NCBI GenBank assembly: GCA_013214885.1 | Contig: JABSRS010000261.1 | Span: 1-5,371, forward strand | Origin: Gammaproteobacteria bacterium | GTDB taxonomy: Bacteria > Pseudomonadota > Gammaproteobacteria > Enterobacterales > Psychrobiaceae | Length of the DNA: 5,371 nt | Direction: 5' to 3' | Part shown: positions 5,044 through 5,371 of the stretch, piece by piece | Layout of the letters: the number at the start of each line of letters is the position of its first letter | How positions within the stretch are numbered: position 1 is the first letter of the stretch | The notes under the pieces: generated by a model | What the model saw: the letters and a program-made list of their open reading frames with translations, nothing else | The model's database searches: none | What the model was told of the DNA's origin: nothing | Program-made: the position numbers and the translations under genes

Positions 5044-5371
5044 TTAAGGTAATCTGATGCCTTCTTTAGCCAAAATGATTTGGCCTGACTTATAAAGTGA
5101 GCCAATCGATTGCTTAAATTTCTTTTTGCTCACCCCAAATAAACGGCTGATAATCTCTGGAGAGCTCTTGTCGCTGATGTGACTAACGCCATGATTCTGC
5201 TTTAAAAAGATAATAATCTTATTGCCAAGATCATCATTTTTAGTATAGCCAGGCTTTTCTAACAACAAGTCGATTTTGCCGTCATCGCGAACCTTATTAA
5301 TGTAGCCAGCCATCTTCTGACCAATGCGCAACTCTTTAAATACTTCATTACGATAAAGTACGCCCCAATGC
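5044..5371 (-). CDS. cvfB: CvfB/YitL-type S1-domain RNA-binding protein, 3' part only
   Basis: The C-terminal 108 residues are present; the frame stays open to the window edge and the start lies outside. The first visible residues read HWGVLYRNEVFKELRIGQKM, so the reading continues upstream of any TTG near 5331 and that codon is an internal leucine. Residues about 1-42 are the end of an S1/OB RNA-binding domain, with the typical VGQK-like turn and VRDDGKIDLLLEKPGY (27-42). Residues about 50-108 form the C-terminal winged-helix domain of this family (IISRLFGVSKKKFKQSIGSL, then GQIILAKEGIRLP). Full-length members are about 280 residues with several S1 domains and a winged helix; the Staphylococcus member CvfB affects virulence-gene expression, and many marine copies are labelled GntR-like. 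The gene ends in a strong terminator before the TraB/GumN gene. Confidence 0.85.
   Translation of the reverse strand, partial: HWGVLYRNEVFKELRIGQKMAGYINKVRDDGKIDLLLEKPGYTKNDDLGNKIIIFLKQNHGVSHISDKSSPEIISRLFGVSKKKFKQSIGSLYKSGQIILAKEGIRLP

Overview
The window reads as chromosome of a low-GC marine gammaproteobacterium, probably of the Alteromonadales type (Shewanella, Colwellia or Pseudoalteromonas relatives). This rests on the AT-rich composition, the protein families (TraB/GumN, CvfB/YitL, AraC-AzlC-AzlD) and their residue patterns. No gene here fixes the genus.

Layout. Positions 71-393 hold a small unrecognised membrane-protein gene bounded by a perfect 12-bp inverted repeat whose core is GTTATAC/GTATAAC; it resembles an integron-type gene cassette, but no complete attC is visible. 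Positions 394-955 hold no intact gene, only short broken frames, one GNRA-loop hairpin, a dyad and a candidate promoter. Positions 956-2899 are a compact plus-strand operon: an AraC-family regulator, then azlC and azlD, which overlap and encode a two-subunit branched-chain amino acid exporter.

Positions 2900-3521 are gene-free but rich in repeats. A stem-loop follows azlD. Next come three copies of AAAGGGGGTC, a 13-bp inverted repeat (GGGGTCAAGTCAC / GTGACTTGACCCC) around a 187-bp REP- or MITE-like unit, and a two-tier hairpin. Last is a cluster of TTTCCGTATTTC-type boxes leading up to the next gene. That gene (3522-3890) encodes an unrecognised 122-residue protein with a charged helical N-terminus and a C-terminus like a winged helix.

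The right part is on the minus strand: a secreted or periplasmic TraB/GumN (TIKI-like) protein (4106-4954) and, upstream of it across a clear rho-independent terminator, the 3' end of cvfB/yitL, an S1-domain RNA-binding protein whose start lies beyond the window.

The one functional unit that can be read with confidence is the AraC-AzlC-AzlD export operon. The best candidates for something undescribed are the box cluster with the 122-residue protein gene (possibly a self-regulated DNA-binding gene) and the inverted-repeat cassette at the left end.
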